From NCBI GenBank assembly GCA_011634665.1, contig WAEK01000002.1:3428501-3492500 (forward strand): a DNA stretch of 64,000 nucleotides, in the 5' to 3' direction. Each line of letters opens with the position of its first letter. Position 1 is the first letter of the stretch. The notes under the pieces were generated by a model. That model did no database searches. It saw only the letters and a list, made by a program, of their open reading frames with translations, and was not told the origin of the DNA. Position numbers and translations under genes: made by a program. Origin of the DNA: Mortierella sp. BCC40632. Lineage: Eukaryota; Mortierellomycota; Mortierellomycetes; Mortierellales; Mortierellaceae. Shown piece by piece: positions 36,181 through 47,936 of this stretch.

Positions 36181-38467
36181 TCATCGCCTCCGAGGCCCAA
36201 CAGCCACAGAGACGCGTCCATCGTCATAATCGGGTATCGTACCCGCGACACTATACCGCCCAGTGGAATTGGCACTCTTGTTGGCTGCCGTCGAATACCG
36301 GTACCCACCATTGCTCGACACAACAGTGGAATGACTCGTTCCTGCCGAGGTGGCTCGACTTTGTGGAGTCATGGATCGGGAAGGCGGTGGGTATCGTGGC
36401 TGTGGATCCCCTCCTGCCCCACCTCGGCGCATCATCAGTGCCTCGTGTTGTTGCTGAATATATCCACTAGCACCTGTTCCACTCATACCCCTAGGTCGCT
36501 GAGTGCCAGTAGGTGACGCAGTCTATGGAGCATTAATGGAAGAGAGAGATATATACAAGTTAGTTTTCCATTCGTCTACTATCCATGTAATCCATCCTTG
36601 CTCTGATCAACTTGTTGATTCACTTACTGTGGTGCTGGGAGAGGAAACGACGTCTGAAATGCTCAAGTCCGAGTACCGGCGCCTCAGGTTTGCAACTGTG
36701 CCTCCACCCGAACCAGGCCCCATTCCTTGGGATGTTCCTGGTCTCCTACCCTGCCCTGCTCCAGCACCAGATCGGGCAGTACCTGGAGCAGATGATGCAG
36801 CATTAAAGGCTCCGACGCGTTCACTTAAACCCATCTTTTGGTTCCCCATCATCTCCATCATCTCACGCTCCCGGTCCTCAAGTGTAGGACGTGGGGGAGG
36901 GTAATCTCGTGTGACAGGATACTGCTCCCGCGCATAGGTTCCTCCATTCCGAGCTCCATGGGGTGCATCTGAAACGGCAGATGCCATGGCGACCGCTGCT
37001 GTCGAAGACACTGCCCATTCATCTCGATGAATCCTCGAAGAAACAGGATGGTCTACCTCTCGGTCACGCTCTCGCTCTCGATCACGACTGTCAAGGTAGT
37101 AGGATGCTCGGTTTCGTCCTGTTGGCATTGACGAAGAGTAAACTCCCTGCCCTTGTCCAGGCGAACGTCCGTATCCACGATCATAATCACGATGACGATC
37201 GTCTTCGTATCGTATTCTACCATAATACTCTGGCTCGCGATCACGTCGGATAGGGATCGATCCAGAATGCACAGACTCCTCATCATCAAAATACCGTTGA
37301 TCATGGACCTCAGGAAGATCGTCCTCATCGTAGTACTCGTGTGGATTACCAACCATATCTCCAAGACCATCCTCCCTTGGACTCAGAGGCGAATAGGGTT
37401 CCGCATAGAGGTCATCTGGATGACCACCAACCAGATCGTCGTCTCTTCTATCTCTATCGTCATGGCGATGGGCGTTGACATCGTCAACATAGACAGAGAC
37501 GCGATCCAGATACTTGGAGTGTCGCTCATATGGTTGGTTGCGGTGACTCGCACGGATCTCGTCTTCACCGTCATCTTCACCATCTTCGGCCTCGAGATCC
37601 ACCTCCAAAGATCTCGCGTCTCGATGGAAGTGCTCCCGTGACTCCTGAATGACCTCGGTGTACTCAGATCTGGTGGCAAGGGCCATTTGCTCACGCCTGC
37701 GTTCGCCTAGAGCCGAATCGCTATCCAGAGAATCTACCTTGACACCAATCGGTCCACAAGCTTCTGGCGTATTCCCTTCTGTAATTGTCGAGGTCACTGT
37801 TGTTGTAGCGGAAGTCTCGGGTGAGGTTGTAGTAGTGGTAGTAGTAGTAGCTGTTGTTGCTGGTATTACTGTAGTCGGAAATGCACCAGGTGTAGATGCT
37901 GTGCTGCCAGTGGCCGTTGGTGATGCCGTCAAGACTGCAGGTGTGGTCACTTTAGTTAAACTCCCCGAGATTGCAGTCCCCCCATTCCCCATTCCTGTAT
38001 TGGTCGTGATGAGCGTAATGGGCTTTCTTTCAACCCTAATTTCTTTAGTGACCGGCTCCACACTAGTCGTAATCGTCTTTGTTGTTGTAGGTACAACTCC
38101 TGGACCTTCCTTGACAAGAACCTTGTGATCTGAGACAGGAGTAGGCTTTGTGATCGCCACAGTGGATGGTGGAGATTGCGTCAAGGTTGTTGGGCCTGTC
38201 ACAACTGCAGGGGGCTTGGAGGTAATGAACTGCTTAGGATCAGGCATGCTAGTGGGGAAATCCCTTGATCCTGTTGTGGAGGTAGGGGACCTCTGATCTA
38301 GGTGTGTTTGCTGTTGCTGCAAGTGTTGCTGCATGGGTGCAAATGGAGGGAGCACGATCGGCGGTAGCTTGGAGTCACTTGGAGAATTGGGTTGATAAGG
38401 TGTGCTTCCCGTAGTTGCAGTCGTTGAAGGAGACGTGATGGGCGTAGGCGTTTGCACTGGGGCTGGG

Positions 38468-38499
<32 letters not shown>

Positions 38500-39525
38500 C
38501 TGAGTTGGGAGCACAGTGGAAGCCGATCCATTGGTCCGATAGGCCTACATTTCAAGCCAAAACGTGCGTGTGTGAGACGATCTGAAATAGAGAAAAGGTT
38601 CACGGCGAGATGAGTTATGAAGGCAAACTTACACCAGGTAGAGATGTGTTGTTCATCGGCATATGTCTAGCGGTGTACTCCTCAAATGAGCCTCCTGTTC
38701 GGATTTCGATTGTCGGTTCACAATCGCCGCCACTTTCATTGGCAACAAATGTTGGTGGAGGCATATCGATGCCTGCAAAGGGTGCCCATTCCTTAATCTT
38801 GAGCAGGCTAGGGCCAGACCCACGAAGCTGTCGTTCAATCGCCAAGAACTGAGCCTCGGCTAGGCGACAGGCAACCTGGGCGGTAAGTGATTGAGTGTAT
38901 CGCTCACGCCTTGCAACAGTATTCCGATGGTCCTTCTTTGTGGTCGCGATCGAGTCCTGTAGCTCTGTTAAGGTAGTGATATATTTCTGATGGATAATAG
39001 GATTAGTGATTAGGGAAAGTGGACCACTGGAGCAAAAAACGTAGCCAGTATGGTAATCTCTTCTTACTTCATGTGACATGAGAGCTGTGTTGGGATCAGG
39101 CTTTTTTGACTTTTTGTCGTAACTGGAGCTGATTTTCTTGATTCTCTCGTCCAGATCGCCCAAAACCTCGTCGTGCGCCTTTTCATCTTTCTAGAGAGTG
39201 TAAGATGCCGTTGGAAGTTGTGGGTAAGCGACTGTCATCGAGACTATTCACGACTATGAGAGCCAATGCCGTATTTGACAACATTTTTTGTGCGATTGCT
39301 GACTTTACCGAGACTCTCTTGGAGTGTTTTTCCCAGTTGTTATGTACAATCTCAAAGTCCTTTTGGAGAGAGGATGCCTAGGAACGCGAGAGTAAAGTCA
39401 GTCGTTGAGCAAATGACAATGTGCTAAAAGTCCGATCGTGGGGTCACACAGAAAAATGGATGGTAGGTGTGGGCGAAGATAGACAAGTTGGGGAAACCAC
39501 TCTTAAACACACGCAAATACATGCA

Positions 39526-39562
<37 letters not shown>

Positions 39563-40356
39563 GGCCCCCTGGCTGCGCTCATGCTCGCATATTTGCTTAC
39601 CAGTTTACTCTCCATCTCGGAGAAAGACTCGTAAAAGTTGGCTGAAGACTTGAGACACATGACTACATTGTTTAGACAAGACAACAGAAAAAAAAAAAAT
39701 AGGGGGATGGACACGAAGGATTATGAATGAGAGAGAGAGAGAGAGAAAAAATAAAAAAGCCCAGATAGTCAGTTGCCTAAGGAATCGCCAGGTGGAATGA
39801 AAGAAGCTCCACCACAAGCTGTCAGAAGCGTGCATGCGCCCAGTACCTCGCAAGCCATTCGTTTAAGCTTACCATAGGTGTTGTCCATGCCCTTGCAGTC
39901 TCCATACTCTTTAAAGCATCGCCCAAGTTGCTTGGTGGTCTTTGCGAGCTTGGCTGTGAGCTCACGATAGGATTCTGCCGCTGTGACGAGGCGTTTGAGC
40001 AGCTCCAGAGACTGGTGGACCTCGGCCCTTGTCAGGGAGTGTAGTCCACCGTTGCCACCGTTGTCATCATCTGCTGCACTCCCTGGGGGGAAACCTGTGC
40101 CGCTTCCACTGTTATCTGAGCTGCTGGTAAAAGTCGACCCCTGTCGGCCCTGTGAAGCAAGGGTCGGTGGAGGATGATTGGATGGCGAGTAGGCTGACGA
40201 CAGGACCTGGCCCGATGTGGTTCCGCCTGGACTAGATCCTGTCATAGCCGAGGAAGAAACCGAAAGGGCGGCAGACTGATGTTGCTCTGGCGATGGTGAA
40301 GGGATATCAGTCATGCTCGAGCCAAAGAGACCCGAGAACCGCTTCTTTTTCAACAT
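36181..40356 (-). CDS. Ivy1-like BAR/I-BAR domain protein with long disordered tail
   Basis: Seven exons: 40356-39873, 39662-39601, 39377-39309, 39190-39068, 38986-38633, 38544-36628 and 36522-36181; about 1,116 residues. Residues ~110-410 are helical and charged, resembling an I-BAR/BAR coiled coil: ELLKRLVTAAESYRELTAKL, KSSANFYESFSEMESKL, then KYITTLTELQDSIATTKKDH with LAEAQFLAIERQLR. This pattern resembles yeast Ivy1, a vacuolar phospholipid-binding partner of Ypt7, which is my best guess. After the helical part comes about 700 residues of disorder: repeated Met-Pro, Thr-rich tracts, then Arg/Asp/Tyr-rich sequence with many RDRER-type motifs. A short serine-rich N-terminus precedes the BAR-like part. 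Family assignment is moderate; the exon structure is well supported by frame. Confidence 0.7.
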
Positions 40357-40556
40357 GACTATAGATTAGAAAGGCTAGAGGGAAAGAGGAGGGAAATGCC
40401 TGGTCGAGATTGGTAAGAAGTGAATAAATAGGCGATGGTGGCGTTGGTGAAGGAGCAGAGACGGTTAAAGAACAAGGAGTGAGAGAGGAGTGAGAGTGCG
40501 AAGGAGATTACAAGGAGCGATGGGTGGGAGGACAAACGGAGAAAAAAAAAAAAAAA

Positions 40557-40599
<43 letters not shown>

Positions 40600-41821
40600 A
40601 GTGGGAGAAGAGAAGAGTAAGTGAGTGAGTGAGTGAGTGAGTGAAAGTGAAAATGAGAGTGAGTGCGACCTCGAGGCCTTGCGCTCATGATCGCTGTGGC
40701 TGACGAGAGGCGTTGCGAGTGTAGGTCTGCAGCGAGACGCGCGATGAGCAGAGGTCATCCGGCTCCGCGCGGCCCATGCTCCCTGTTCCTCTTACCCCTT
40801 TCGCGCCTCCCTTGTGTGTTCACACGCCCAGCAGGCCGTCATCCGCAACAGTGGTGTACACTCACATACACACTGCATTTCCATACAAGACAGCAGAGTC
40901 ATGACGCTGTAAGAAGAAGAAAAAGGGGGCGGGAGGGAGGGGCGTCTGCACTGCATCGAGAGAGCACCGAGTATGGAAGTGGGAATCTTGATCTGCTTGC
41001 TGGGGCGTGGTGCAAGCTTCGTCTCTCACTTGGCAACAATCTCTCAAGGATGCTAAACAACAGGGGTCAGGGCGAAGAGACCCATTGAGCTATCCTCTGA
41101 GGCTTGTTGTGACCGAGACATGGGGCGGCGTAGACCGGCAAGGACGGAATCCTCGGGGAGAGGGGAGGGAGAGTGAGGCTCAGCTTAACATGTGGTGCTG
41201 GCTAATCTACTCCCCTACTGGGAACTCGTGGCCAATGGTAAAGACAGGTCATCAGCCGAGAACAGGGTGAATGCAAAATAAATGTGTAAATGGATTGTAA
41301 GCTACAATGGGTACAGTAGGCAGGGGAGTCTGCGCGATCCCCGTTCCTTCGCTCACTCACTCACTCACTCACTCACTCACTCCTTCTCTTGCTCACTCAC
41401 TCTCTCCCCAACCCCCGCGTTCCTTATTTCTCGAACAGTGGGCCTCACTCTGCCCGCAAATGGCCGGACTGCACCCATGGGCAGTTCAACCAATAGGAGT
41501 ACTGCACTGCCCCCGATCGGGCCAGAAGGAAGCGGTCATAAAGTGAACTTTGTCGGTCCCGGCTGGCGTCGCTTTCCATTCCATTCCATCTCTCATCCGG
41601 CCGAGTCTCTCTTTCTCTCTCTTTCTTTCCTCTTTGCTTTCTTCCTTTCTCTCTCTTTCTCTCCTCTTTTCTCTCTTCTCCTTTTCTCCTTTCCCCACTT
41701 TTTTTTTTTTTTTCTCACTCTCTCTCCTCTACTTCACGGCTTTCATCGTTGGTTGCCAAAAAAAAAAGACAGGAAGACAGGACTACATCCCACTTTTTCA
41801 CTCTAGACTTTCAACACAGCA
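40357..41821. other. Divergent intergenic region, Ivy1-like / PEX5
   Basis: 1.46 kb with both promoters. Contains an A-run followed by (GA)n at about 40541-40596, (GTGA)n at 40618-40645, (ACTC)n at about 41350-41400, and a C/T-rich block at about 41610-41740 just upstream of PEX5. Frames of 87-174 codons here are repeat-driven and not believable as proteins. Confidence 0.6.
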
Positions 41822-44219
41822 ATGTCATTCCAGAGTATGGTCTCGGGAGGCGAATGTGCCTCGGGCAGCAACGCAATGCGCCAGTTCACAAAGCACTTTA
41901 ACCAAAACACAAGTCTGCATCAGGTACCCTCAACCCGACGAGTCTTTTTTTTTTTTTGCGGTGCAGATCCTCCTTTTTGGTGATGTCCATGTGCAGAGTC
42001 AGAAAAAAAAAAGAAGAAGAAGAAGAAGAAGAAGAAAAAAACTGTATTCTGACACCCAGAGGCTCTTTACTTTTTTGTTTGTCCACTTTAACCAGGAACG
42101 ATTCGGAAATGCTCCTGCGGCGGCTGGTCCATCCATGAGAACCTCAACACGCCCTGCTATGGGTGGCGACGATCAACAGGTAAAATATGTTCAATGGAAA
42201 GATACAAAAAGAAAAAGAAAAAGAAAAAAAGATGGCTTTCTCTAAAGAGATTATCTCCCATGCTCAAATCAAATTTTTTTTTTTTTTTTTTACTAACCCT
42301 TTGTCATTTTATGCAATAGCTTCTGGATGAGTTCTTTGAGCAGCAAAAACAACAAGGAGACCCAGGTGCTTTCCGATTCAATGATATGCACCAAGAATTG
42401 TCCGCCATTCATCGTCCTCCAGGATTCGAGATGGCACCACCAGGTAAGTCGCACAACAGGAGAGGGAGGGGGGGCACAGTCGATTGAGCGAAATCCTTAC
42501 CATGAAAAAAAAAAGACCATTGTCGTTAACATTTTGTTGTTATTGTTGTTGTTCGCTCGGGATAAAAATAGGGGTGGACTGGTCGCAAGAATTCCACCAG
42601 CAGCAAGGTCCAGCAGGTCCCCGGATCTTTGAGCTGAACCCAGAGGAGGAAGCTGCCTTTTCTGCTGCATTCCAACAACATCAGCCTGCTCCACATGGTA
42701 AGACCTTTTTTTATGTATATTTTAATCTTCTCCGTCTTTTCCTCTACCATTACTAATAGGCCCTTCTTTCCTTTTCTTTTTCGATTGAATTATAGAGTGG
42801 CAGGAAGAGTATTTGCAAAGGGAACATGTCGTGGGTGAGATGCCTGCAGAGTTTGAGGCTGCTTTCCAAAAGAACTTTGATTGGGCCAATGAATTCGCAT
42901 TGGTAGAGGGCAAGGGCAAGGGTCGTGCTGTTGAACCAAACCATGCCACTTGGGAGGCAGAGTTTGAAGCCGCCCAGACCGCATCCACTACTACCGCTGA
43001 TGCTCTCAACTTTGATAATGATCGGGAACAACTTGAGGATCTCTGGAACACACTCAAGGACAACCTGACGGATACCGAGGATGTTCAAAATATCTTGGAC
43101 GATCCCAAGAGCTGGGAGACCGAGTTTGCTGACTTGAGTGCAGTGGCTACTCCACAGTTGGGTCCTTATGTCTTTGAGACAAACAATCCATATTTGACTC
43201 ATCCTGACCCAATGGCTGAGGGCATGCGATTGATGGAACAAGGTGGCAGTCTTTCTGAGGCCGCACTCGCCTTTGAGGCCGTTGTACAGAAGGACGATAA
43301 TAACAGCCAGGCCTGGATGATGCTGGGCAATGTCCAGGCCCAGAACGAGAAAGAGGAGCCTGCTATTCGAGCATTGGAGCGTGCAGTTCAAGTGGATCCC
43401 AAGAATTTGGATGCTTATATGGTAATTAAGAATATTCCTAACGAACCTCTTCATAAGGACGATACATGTTCCACTATCTCCAAAGAGAAAAGTTACTTAC
43501 AAAAAAAAATGATACCAATACTTCTCCTCTCTACTCTCTAGAACTTGGCTGTGAGCTACACGAATGAAGGCTATGATCACCAAGCATATCTGACACTGGA
43601 GAGATGGCTTGCGACCAAGTATCCTGATGTGGCGGCCTCCAATGGACCAGCGCCGGCTCACATTAGCTCATGGGAGACACACGGACGGGTGACAGACCTC
43701 TACCTGCAAGCTGTCCGGAATGCGGCCGAGAATGCAGTTCTGGATGCCGATCTCCAGGTTGGACTTGGTGTTCTGTTCTATGGAAGTGGCGATTACGAAA
43801 AGGCAGTCGACTGTTTCACGGCAGGACTCAAGGTCCGACCAAACGATTATTTGCTCTGGAACCGATTGGGAGCGACCTTGGCCAACAGTGGCAAGAGTGA
43901 GGACGCTATTGAGGCCTACCATCGGGCGTTGGAGATCAAGCCCTCGTTTGTGAGAGCAAGATACAACCTGGGTGTGAGCTGCATCAACATTGGATGTCAC
44001 AAGGAGGCAGTGGAGCATCTTTTGGGTGCTTTGAGCATGCACCAAGGTGACGGCGATGGTAGCGGTGCCAACCCTGGAGCAGGTGGTGAAGTGAATGTGA
44101 GTGGAAACCTTTGGGAGACTTTGAGGCGGACATTTATCATGATGGGACGGAGTGATCTTGCTGAGCGAGCTGTTGCTGGTGCGGACATTAACCAGTTTAG
44201 GGGTGAGTTTGAGTTTTAA
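41822..44219 (+). CDS. PEX5: Pex5 peroxisomal targeting signal 1 receptor
   Basis: Cytosolic receptor that binds C-terminal SKL-type signals and carries cargo into peroxisomes. Exons 41822-41923, 42096-42179, 42320-42443, 42572-42697, 42796-43421 and 43542-44219; 579 residues. Near the N-terminus is Cys12 (GGECASGSN), the expected monoubiquitination site for recycling. Five WxxxF/Y docking motifs for Pex13/Pex14 follow: WSQEF, WQEEY, WANEF, WEAEF and WETEF. The C-terminal half is the TPR domain (from about residue 290), including NPYLTHPDPMAEGMRLMEQG, AWMMLGNVQAQNEKE, NLAVSYTNEGYDHQA and YNLGVSCINIGCHKEAVEHL. Every landmark of the family is present in order. Confidence 0.96.
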
Positions 44220-44472
44220 AAAAAAGGACGCACAAACACCCAAAGAAGGTCCATACCATTCTACATATCCGCATGGAAAGTGTTAAGAGAACCAAAGAGC
44301 AAAGAGCCTGTCCATATCCATAAAAGAAATATCCGTTTTGTATAGTAGGCCTGCTGTTTGCATCTGTGCAGGCATTCAAAGGGTCAAAAGGCGAAAGTCT
44401 CTTCTTTTGGCTTTTTTTTTCTTCATCTTTAATTAAAAAATTTTCGACCAAGCAATGGTAGAGCCAGCTATA

Positions 44473-46212
44473 TTACAAAAAGTGAATGAATTCTTGTTTG
44501 TGGTTATCCCATACGACAATGTCGTTGTCCTGCAGCATGTCTTGGTCCTCATGTTCGAAGTAGACTCGTTGTTGGGTGAGTTCTTTTGGTTCTGGTGTTC
44601 TTTGACCTTTGCTCATTTCGGACCGTTTCCTTCGGACCCGCCGTGCAGCCTCGGGTGGTGTCTGTTGACGAGGATAGATGATAGTACGATTGTACCAACT
44701 TGTAACCCGCATTGCTGCTAGCCAAGACATGGTGCTTCTACGGGATCCAATCACCCAGCGTGCGCCACGTCCTGTCAACACTGCAGAGTCGATAAACACT
44801 GGGCTGAAAGGGCCAAGAACTTTTGTCGCATCCAAAAGATTGGGATCAAGCGCATGATCCAAGCGATACCATCCAAAGCTGTCAATTTCGGCCTTTTCTT
44901 GCTCTGACTGGGTGTCAGAGACAAGTACCACGTTTGGTCTGTACTCTATCAATGATAGGTCATCCTGACGTCGCTGTTGGCTCTGTGCACCTGTTGTGTT
45001 GATGCCTGTTAGGGCTTGAGGTGATACGACTTTAGCAAAAATGGCGTCCACATGAGCTTTGTAAATAGAAAGAGGTACGATACAGTCAGAACCACCACCG
45101 ACTGCATGAACGCCAAGACTGGGTTTGCTTTTGGTATTGGTATCGTTGACAGGTGTGCATTTGATGTTGATATCTCCTCTACGGAGGTGGATCGCTATAT
45201 AGTCCTCCTTCATCCGTGGTTTCCGATCGAGGAACGTCTGAGCACGGTCACCCTGGTCGAGGATTGAGGTACCCAGGTCCTGAGGTGGTCTTGGATGTTC
45301 CACCGGAGTTTCGTTGTCGTCATAGCCCTTACCCCCGCGACCAGCGGATAGGGCCGACGAATTCAGCGGGATCCCGAATCGGTAAGCGACAAGATCCTCA
45401 ACATACGACTCAAACCTGGGCAGGAATCGCAAATACTGACCCATTTCGTTCCAGCCAATGTCCCACCGATTCTTATTCCTCTCAAACTGGACTGTGAAGG
45501 TGTAGGTGAGGCAAATAATCTGCTCTGTCGAGTCTCGGTTGCGCTCAAGAATATCTCCTGCATACGAGACCGTATCCTCAATTGAATACCCCGGGACCGG
45601 GACGGGTTCGATGTCAAGGAGGTGCTGGTATGCAAAGTCGCCACCGATCGAGTCATCATCGATGTTGTGAAGGTAGTCTTGACCATAGCCGCGGATTACC
45701 TGACAAGGCATCCGCTCGGCGAGCCGGTTCCATGAAGCAGGGACATGTGTTCTGTTTCCCTGGGCAATGACAGCCTCGCGAATTGTGCTATCGATGGGCT
45801 TGATGGTGTGCCACTCTACAATACGCGTGCCGGAATGCACATCCATGTTGGCAAGGTCCAGAAAGTGGCTCCAGGGTTGGTTCGTCCCAAGGCGATCGTG
45901 TCGGTTCGAGGTGATGGGAGGCACAACTAAGGTCCGATTGAGGCGGTGGGCAAGGGTGGCAGCATTCTGGAGCGAGTAGAATTGGTTCGAGATACCCTCG
46001 AATGGGAGGAAGACGATGTATTTTTGGGTAGGGTCCCATTGTGTGGTTGGCTGCCTCAGTGGGTCTAGGGAGTTGTACTTGTTGAAGAAGTGGTCAAGTG
46101 CAGCCTGGCGCGCAGAGTAGAAGAGGACGACCGCAGCGAGAAAGCAGGCTAGTGCCAGCACAGCCGCAAATCGCTCACAATTTGAGAGCAGCAGCATTGG
46201 CCGCCGCCTCAT
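44473..46212 (-). CDS. O-fucosyltransferase-like type II membrane protein
   Basis: Single-exon frame of 579 residues. A short basic cytosolic end is followed by one TM anchor (about residues 14-31) and a lumenal domain, the layout of a Golgi/ER glycosyltransferase. Family motifs are IVFLPFEGISNQFYSLQNA near the start, which resembles the donor-binding G-x-x-N-Q region of GDP-fucose O-fucosyltransferases, and AIHLRRGDINIKC with the basic R-R-G-D segment that contacts the nucleotide sugar. WVIGSRRSTMSWLAAMR near the end resembles the final conserved block. Several NxS/T sites (NRT, NSS, NTT) fit a lumenal location. The acceptor is unknown. GDP-L-fucose synthase lies 15 kb away. Confidence 0.72.
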   Translation of the reverse strand: MRRRPMLLLSNCERFAAVLALACFLAAVVLFYSARQAALDHFFNKYNSLDPLRQPTTQWDPTQKYIVFLPFEGISNQFYSLQNAATLAHRLNRTLVVPPITSNRHDRLGTNQPWSHFLDLANMDVHSGTRIVEWHTIKPIDSTIREAVIAQGNRTHVPASWNRLAERMPCQVIRGYGQDYLHNIDDDSIGGDFAYQHLLDIEPVPVPGYSIEDTVSYAGDILERNRDSTEQIICLTYTFTVQFERNKNRWDIGWNEMGQYLRFLPRFESYVEDLVAYRFGIPLNSSALSAGRGGKGYDDNETPVEHPRPPQDLGTSILDQGDRAQTFLDRKPRMKEDYIAIHLRRGDINIKCTPVNDTNTKSKPSLGVHAVGGGSDCIVPLSIYKAHVDAIFAKVVSPQALTGINTTGAQSQQRRQDDLSLIEYRPNVVLVSDTQSEQEKAEIDSFGWYRLDHALDPNLLDATKVLGPFSPVFIDSAVLTGRGARWVIGSRRSTMSWLAAMRVTSWYNRTIIYPRQQTPPEAARRVRRKRSEMSKGQRTPEPKELTQQRVYFEHEDQDMLQDNDIVVWDNHKQEFIHFL

Positions 46213-47336
46213 TGATGAAGTGCGCGAAGAGAGAAAGAGAATGAAGGAGAAAGATGAAGAATGGGGGTGAGGAGAAGAAAAAAGGGTTTATGAATGGCAG
46301 GAAAGGGGAGAAAGGGGAGCAGTATGTAATGAGGAGCGTAAAAAAAGGGTGAATGGAATAGGAATGCGAATGAGTAAGGGGACATGTGAGGATGTGAAAA
46401 AAGAGAAAGAGAGAGAGACAGTGACAGAGACAGTGGCAGTGACAGTGGCGTTGGGGGTCGGTGATGGATCCTATCAGCGACACGTGGTTTCAGTCACCGG
46501 AGTGGAGGCTGGATCAGAGAGTATCAAGAAAGCGACTAGGGTTGAATCGATCTAGAGGCTTCTCGCCTACAGAGAGTTCTCCCTTCTGCAGCGCGTCCAA
46601 CAACAGGGTCCACATTTGGTAAGCGTGCATTTGTCCTCCCCTCCCCTACCTTGGACACGATTGGCTGAGTTCAACGTCCCTCCCAGCCTGCCTGGCTGCT
46701 CAATCTGCACGTCCATCCACTGCATAGACGCACGGTCTTGTCACAAACAAAAAGAGACAAGCAAACAGCTCACTTTCCGAGATGCAACCGGTTGCTCTGC
46801 AAGATTGCCGCTCAAGTGCTTTGAATCTAGGAATGCCACCACTTGACATTTGACTGGAATGACGCGATGCGCTGTCTCCCAAAAATATAAAAAATATCTT
46901 TTTTCCAAGAGCCACCTGCACCATGTTCTCGGCGCAAAGAATGTATTGTACTCCAGAGAACACACCATCTTGCTCGTCTTTCTTTCTTTCTTTCTTCTCT
47001 TGCAGCGGCAAGGAGGCCGTGAAACACCACCGGCAGTCACCCTGGGAGCACCGTCGCAAAAGGGCGGCAAGATCAAGGAGTGGAGCGGTGCAAGGAGAAA
47101 GAGGGGAGAGCGAAGAGAGAGGGGAGAGGGGAGAATGAGAGTGGAGAGGAGAGAGGTCGTGCGGGTCAAAGATAGCCCAAGAAAGTTCTACGGGGCAAAC
47201 AATGGGACAAGCAATGGGGACAAGCAGACCTCTTCCTGACTCTCACAAGAGGATTGGCGCCTGACTTGAAGAAAATGCATATTTTATTAGTCCTGCTGTA
47301 ATGATGGGAGAGAGAATTCTATGCGGGCTTGCTTCT
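46213..47336. other. Gene-poor spacer
   Basis: 1.1 kb upstream of the fucosyltransferase-like gene and downstream of the GPI protein. GA-rich blocks at about 46395-46450 and 47085-47160 and a TTTC run at about 46978-46997. No frame with protein-like features that I trust. Confidence 0.55.
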
Positions 47337-47936
47337 CTAAAAGAGCTGGAATCCCAAGGCAACAAAACCCGCAAGGGTGAGCATGGCGAAGGATCGGGAG
47401 TTCGAGACCGTCGAGGCATCGTTTCCTGAGGGAGTGGGCGGAGTACTAGCACCAGTACCTGCACCTGCACCAGTACCAGTACCAGCGCCAGCACCGGCAC
47501 CGGCACCAGTACCTGCACCGGCGCCAGGTGCAGTGGTGCCGGGACTAGGTGTGTTTTGCGCGGGTTGTGAAGGATTATCGATCTGGAAAGAGTTTGTGTA
47601 CGACTGCTGGGGCGACGTCCGAACAACGATCGCATACTGGCCCGATGCCACAGTCGAAGGGACAGTCATGTCCGCGCGTGTGTTGGAACCCGAACAATCC
47701 AAGGTACCGAGAGTGGCGACATACCGGACGGCGGTCGAGGGCCCGTTGACGAGATCGACCTTGACACTCTTCGAGTCGTTGCCCATGGAGGCGCAGTTAC
47801 CCGTCCATCCAACAAAGTTGGGCACACCTGTCTTCCAGACCGTACCATCCGTCGGGTTGTTGATCTGGAGCATGTCTGCAGAGACAACAGCCGCAAAGGC
47901 AGAGGCAGTGAGAACGTAGCTGGACAGGAACTTCAT
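47337..47936 (-). CDS. Kre9/Knh1-like GPI-anchored cell-surface protein
   Basis: 199 residues, single exon. Start chosen at MKFLSSYVLTASAFAAVVSA, a clear signal peptide; the frame stays open upstream but with no better start. The mature N-terminal domain (about 21-115) begins with INNPTDGTVWKTGVPNFVGW, the pattern of the Kre9/Knh1 N-terminal module in many fungal surface proteins, with a cysteine in the GNCASMG segment and another in TLDCSG. Then comes a Pro/Thr linker and a (Gly-Ala/Gly-Thr)n repeat, and finally a Ser-rich region plus a hydrophobic tail (FAMLTLAGFVALGFQLF), the signature of GPI-anchor addition. Probable role: cell-wall or plasma-membrane structural protein. Codons are strongly C/G-ended. 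Confidence 0.85.
   Translation of the reverse strand: MKFLSSYVLTASAFAAVVSADMLQINNPTDGTVWKTGVPNFVGWTGNCASMGNDSKSVKVDLVNGPSTAVRYVATLGTLDCSGSNTRADMTVPSTVASGQYAIVVRTSPQQSYTNSFQIDNPSQPAQNTPSPGTTAPGAGAGTGAGAGAGAGTGTGAGAGTGASTPPTPSGNDASTVSNSRSFAMLTLAGFVALGFQLF
47449..47530 (-). repeat. Gly-Ala/Gly-Thr coding minisatellite
   Basis: Imperfect repeats of a 6-bp unit (GGTGCA/GGTACT types on the coding strand) in the GPI protein linker. Length change would alter linker length without breaking the frame. Confidence 0.9.

Noticed and set aside
37649..38128. 159-codon Val/Thr-rich ORF opposite the Ivy1-like tail
   Set aside because: Mirror image of the Thr-rich low-complexity region; the sense frame is continuous with the spliced gene.
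40663..41088. 141-codon ORF in the Ivy1-like/PEX5 spacer
   Set aside because: Arg/Cys-rich repeat-derived composition and no conserved features.
41341..41400. Regularly spaced repeat that might suggest a CRISPR-like array
   Set aside because: It is a plain (ACTC)n microsatellite with no unique spacers; the genome is eukaryotic.
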